Shown: one piece after another, positions 5,534-8,477 of the stretch
Layout of the letters: the number at the start of each line of letters is the position of its first letter
How positions within the stretch are numbered: position 1 is the stretch's first letter
Source: JAAFHB01 sp038240855
GTDB lineage: Bacteria; Bacteroidota; Bacteroidia; Bacteroidales; Prolixibacteraceae
DNA length: 8,477 bases
Assembly (NCBI GenBank): GCA_038240855.1
Contig: JBBRGI010000150.1
Location: 1 to 8,477 of the forward strand
Direction of reading: 5' to 3'
Program-made: the position numbers and the translations under genes
The notes under the pieces: model-generated
The model's input: only the letters and a program-made list of their open reading frames with translations
What the model was told of the DNA's origin: nothing
Databases searched by the model: none

Positions 5534-7363
5534 TTGGACGTTTATAGTAAACGAAAGTATTTAGTTATAGGCCTTTTTTCGCTTACAGCCTTGATTATCA
5601 TTGTTCGCCTGTTCTCTATTCAGGTGATGGATCCTTCATATAAAATATCGGCAGCCAGTAATGTATTGCGTCGGGTGGTTAATTTTCCTGCAAGAGGGCT
5701 GATTTATGACAGGAATGGAAAACTGCTGGTTTTTAATCAGGCTGCCTATGATGTCCTTATCACACCTCGTGAAATGAAGGCTTTCGATACCGTGGCATTT
5801 TGTCGGATCGTAGGAATTCCTAAAGAAGAACTTGTAAGTGAGATCAAAAAGGCGAGAAGTTATTCGATGTATAAACCTTCACCGGTCATCAAGCAACTTT
5901 CGTCACAGACGTACGCCATTTTGCAGGAACAGTTGTTTAAATATCCCGGATTTTTTATTCAGGCCCGAACTTTGCGGCAATATCCTTCCAAAATTGCGGC
6001 CCATGTTATGGGCTATGTGGGTGAGGTTGATCAGAAAGGAATTGATGAAAATAAGTATTACGAAAGTGGTGACTATATTGGGCAGAACGGGATAGAAAAA
6101 TCATACGAAACCGAGCTTCGTGGTGTTAAAGGGATTTCGTATATGATGGTTGATGTTCACAATATGGTGAAAGGTTCATTTGAACAGGGTCGAATGGATA
6201 CAATTGCCTCAATAGGCAAAAATCTTATTACAACATTACATGCAGATCTTCAGAGTTATGGTGAGCGGTTATTGGCCGGTAAAGTTGGTAGTATTGTGGC
6301 TATTGAACCCCAAACCGGCGAAATACTTGTTTTAGCCAGTTCACCCACTTTCGATCCTGGTTTATTTATTGGTCGTGAACGATCGAAAAATTTTGTGAGA
6401 CTTAGAAATGATCCTTTTAAACCTATGTTGAACAGAGCGATAACTTCATCATATCCGCCGGGTTCAACATTTAAAGTTGCCAATGCGCTCATTGGTCTCG
6501 AAGAAGGAATTTTGCAGACAGCCCGCTTTTCGTGCCAGGGACCGGGATCATCACCGATTAAATGTACCCATAATCACGAAACTCCGTTAGGATTGGTTTC
6601 GGCCATTCGCGAGTCCTGTAACGCGTACTTCTGGCAGGCATTCAGGGCCGAAATAAACCATTTTCCGACTTCTGCCGAAGGACTGGAGGCATTTCGTAAC
6701 TATCTCCTTGAAATGGGTATCGGAAAAAAGATCGGAGGTGATCTTTATTCTGAAACTTCGGGAAGCATTCCTACTATATCCTATTACGATAAATATTTTG
6801 GTGCAGGACGGTGGAATGCTTTAACAATCCGATCTCTTTCAATCGGACAGGGTGAATTATTGCTGACTCCTTTGCAACTCTCCAATATGGTAGCGCTGAT
6901 TGCCAACAGAGGCTTTTACATCGCACCTCATCTTGTAAGAAGTATCCGGAATAATGATGGAACTCAAAAAATTCTTCAATTCGAAAAGCATACCGTAAAC
7001 ACATCCCGTGAAAATTATGAGATGATAATCGAGGGTATGGAACAGGTGGTTGAAGCCGGAACAGGACGTTATGCTGCCAAAGTTGATAGTGTCATTATCT
7101 GTGGAAAAACCGGAACTATTCAAAATCCTCACGGAGAAGCACATTCTGCTTTTGTGGCGTTTGCACCAAAGATCAATCCCAGGATTGCCATCGCTGTATA
7201 TGTCGAAAACGGAGTTTGGGGAGCGCGCTATGCGGCTCCAATTGCCAGTCTGATAATCGAAAAATACATGAACGATTCAATTGCACCCCGCAGGAAACAT
7301 TTCGAAGAGGCAATGTTTAACTCAGATTTAATATCCACCATGAGATTAGGAAACGAAAATTGA
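5534..7363 (+). CDS. mrdA: Penicillin-binding protein 2 (elongasome transpeptidase)
   Basis: PBP2 is the class B D,D-transpeptidase that crosslinks peptidoglycan during elongation and partners RodA. The 609-residue product has a cytoplasmic N-terminus (MDVYSKRKY), one membrane helix (about 9-30), a dimerisation/pedestal domain (about 50-220, with FPARGLIYDRNGKLL at 51-65 and AAHVMGYVGEV at 155-165), and a transpeptidase domain (about 245-580). All three catalytic motifs are present: STFK with the acylated Ser311 (SSYPPGSTFK, 305-314), SCN (361-363) and KTG (525-527, in GKTGTIQNPHG; Ile529 replaces the more usual Ala). Between the first two motifs lie Cys334, Cys344, His346, His348, then Cys362 in SCN, a possible metal site. 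The start is TTG at 5534: the first in-frame ATG would remove the membrane helix, and the TTG gives the expected YSKRKY N-terminus. It begins 19 bases after mreD, and its TGA overlaps the rodA start. Confidence 0.96.
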   Translation: MDVYSKRKYLVIGLFSLTALIIIVRLFSIQVMDPSYKISAASNVLRRVVNFPARGLIYDRNGKLLVFNQAAYDVLITPREMKAFDTVAFCRIVGIPKEELVSEIKKARSYSMYKPSPVIKQLSSQTYAILQEQLFKYPGFFIQARTLRQYPSKIAAHVMGYVGEVDQKGIDENKYYESGDYIGQNGIEKSYETELRGVKGISYMMVDVHNMVKGSFEQGRMDTIASIGKNLITTLHADLQSYGERLLAGKVGSIVAIEPQTGEILVLASSPTFDPGLFIGRERSKNFVRLRNDPFKPMLNRAITSSYPPGSTFKVANALIGLEEGILQTARFSCQGPGSSPIKCTHNHETPLGLVSAIRESCNAYFWQAFRAEINHFPTSAEGLEAFRNYLLEMGIGKKIGGDLYSETSGSIPTISYYDKYFGAGRWNALTIRSLSIGQGELLLTPLQLSNMVALIANRGFYIAPHLVRSIRNNDGTQKILQFEKHTVNTSRENYEMIIEGMEQVVEAGTGRYAAKVDSVIICGKTGTIQNPHGEAHSAFVAFAPKINPRIAIAVYVENGVWGARYAAPIASLIIEKYMNDSIAPRRKHFEEAMFNSDLISTMRLGNEN

Positions 7364-8477
7364 AAGCACATAATACTATATGGCTTAATCTCGACTGGAT
7401 AACAGTCTTTCTCTACATAGTACTCGTACTGCTTGGATGGGTCAACATTTATGCAGCAGTTTACAGTGATGAGCATCAAAGTATTTTTGATGTTGCACAA
7501 CGATACGGGAAACAATTAATCTGGATTGTTGCCGGAGCCATTCTCGCGATCATGGTGCTTACAGTGGACAGTAAGTTCTACGCGGCATTTGCCAATCATA
7601 TTTATTTCTTCACTATCCTGCTGCTTGTGGCCGTACTTTTTTTTGGGAAAGAGGTAAATGGAGCCCGGGCATGGTTCGAATTTGGAAGTGTTGCGCTTCA
7701 GCCTGCCGAATTGGGTAAATTTGCCACTAATCTCGCGGTTGCAAAATACATTAGCCAATTCGATTTTAAGATTCAAAGTTTACGTTCTTATCTAACCCTT
7801 GGGGCAATTATCGGATTGCCGGCTATTCTCATTATTTTACAAAACGACACTGGTTCTGCCCTGGTATTTTCTGTATTCGTATTTGTATTTTTCAGGGAAG
7901 GATTAAGCGGTATGGTACTTTTCTGGGGATTTGCTGCAGGAGCGCTCTTCATACTTTCTCTGGTTCTGGATCAGCTTCAATTATTAATATTCCTTTTGGC
8001 TATCTCTGTGTCGGCGTATGGAGTTATGCGTCAGAGTATTAAGGAGACGATAATTGGATTTCTCGGCATTGGTGGAATTTTTGGTTTATTATGGATGTTA
8101 AATAATCTGTTAGGTATTGGACACCCTCCTTTACGATTGTTGTTGGTTACTACGATCATAATGGCCATTCTTGTTATTTTTTACGGCATTTTTTATCACG
8201 TTCGGCAAGTCTGGCGGATATTCCTGTTTTTTATCTTTGCCATTGGTATTTCGATGTCGGTTAACTACTTTTATAAAAATGTATTGATTTCGCATCAACG
8301 TGATCGCATCGATGAATTATTAGGGATTAAATCAGACAAACTGGGTGCAGGGTATAATGTCAATCAATCTAAAATTGCTATCGGATCAGGGGGTTTGACA
8401 GGCAAGGGTTTTCTTAATGGCACTCAAACAAAGTATAATTTCGTACCCGAACAGAGTACCGATTTTATATTTTGCAC
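7360..8477 (+). CDS. rodA: RodA, SEDS peptidoglycan glycosyltransferase (3' end outside window)
   Basis: RodA polymerises lipid II into glycan strands at the outer face of the inner membrane, working with PBP2. From a TTG start at 7360, whose TTGA overlaps the mrdA stop by four bases, 372 codons run open to the window end. The N-terminus MKAHNTIWLNLDWITVFLY with GWVNIYAAVY (26-35) is the Bacteroidota RodA form. SEDS landmarks are NGARAWFEFG (100-109), LQPAELGKF (113-121), LQNDTGSALVF (160-170), HQRDRI (312-317), GAGYNVNQSKIAIGSGGLTG (329-348) and VPEQSTDFIF (362-371), whose Asp368 matches the essential catalytic aspartate. The stretch from Asp163 to Gln313 is about 100 residues longer than in E. 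coli RodA and holds extra hydrophobic helices. No ATG occurs in frame near the N-terminus, so TTG is well supported. The last helices, the stop and any terminator are beyond the window. Confidence 0.95.
   Translation, partial: MKAHNTIWLNLDWITVFLYIVLVLLGWVNIYAAVYSDEHQSIFDVAQRYGKQLIWIVAGAILAIMVLTVDSKFYAAFANHIYFFTILLLVAVLFFGKEVNGARAWFEFGSVALQPAELGKFATNLAVAKYISQFDFKIQSLRSYLTLGAIIGLPAILIILQNDTGSALVFSVFVFVFFREGLSGMVLFWGFAAGALFILSLVLDQLQLLIFLLAISVSAYGVMRQSIKETIIGFLGIGGIFGLLWMLNNLLGIGHPPLRLLLVTTIIMAILVIFYGIFYHVRQVWRIFLFFIFAIGISMSVNYFYKNVLISHQRDRIDELLGIKSDKLGAGYNVNQSKIAIGSGGLTGKGFLNGTQTKYNFVPEQSTDFIFC

Noticed and set aside
7228..7776. Minus-strand open frames opposite mrdA and rodA
   Set aside because: They are antisense to strongly conserved coding sequence of PBP2 and RodA and have no recognisable domains.

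Overview
The window is a stretch of ordinary Bacteroidota chromosome (Bacteroidales/Marinilabiliales-like is my best guess). The evidence is protein style (507-residue PurH with a KHNNACG motif, MreB with IYEPMAAAIG, a long-form RodA), A-rich leaders instead of clear Shine-Dalgarno sites, and a TAnnTTTG-type promoter element before purH. Base composition is moderate (low 40s % GC by eye) and looks uniform. I see no phage, insertion sequence, tRNA, rRNA or CRISPR array.

Layout. Bases 1-56 probably hold the last 17 codons of a plus-strand gene. Bases 71-134 are a compact REP-like palindromic cluster of three copies of one unit. It lies between that gene and a convergent minus-strand gene (124-1374) for a MacB/FtsX-type ABC transporter permease, and it supplies the permease's last codons and stop. 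A 156-base divergent intergenic region (1375-1530) carries the likely purH promoter. From 1531 to the end, six genes run on the plus strand with gaps of at most 42 bases or with overlaps: purH, mreB, mreC, mreD, mrdA (PBP2) and rodA. RodA is cut by the window end four residues after its presumed catalytic aspartate.

How the genes work together. MreB filaments on the inner face of the membrane, with MreC and MreD across and outside it, position the elongasome. RodA (SEDS glycosyltransferase) polymerises lipid II into glycan strands, and PBP2 (class B transpeptidase) crosslinks them and activates RodA. PurH makes IMP in the last two steps of purine synthesis and appears to lead the same transcript. 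Tight packing (7-base mreC/mreD overlap, 4-base mrdA/rodA overlap, TTG starts for mrdA and rodA) suggests translational coupling and controlled stoichiometry.

I did not find a convincing new system. The points worth a second look are the REP-like cluster that forms the 3' end of the permease gene, a Cys/His cluster in PBP2 that may be a zinc site, the roughly 100-residue membrane insertion in RodA, the two consecutive TTG starts, and a hairpin containing CCTCCT just before mreC.
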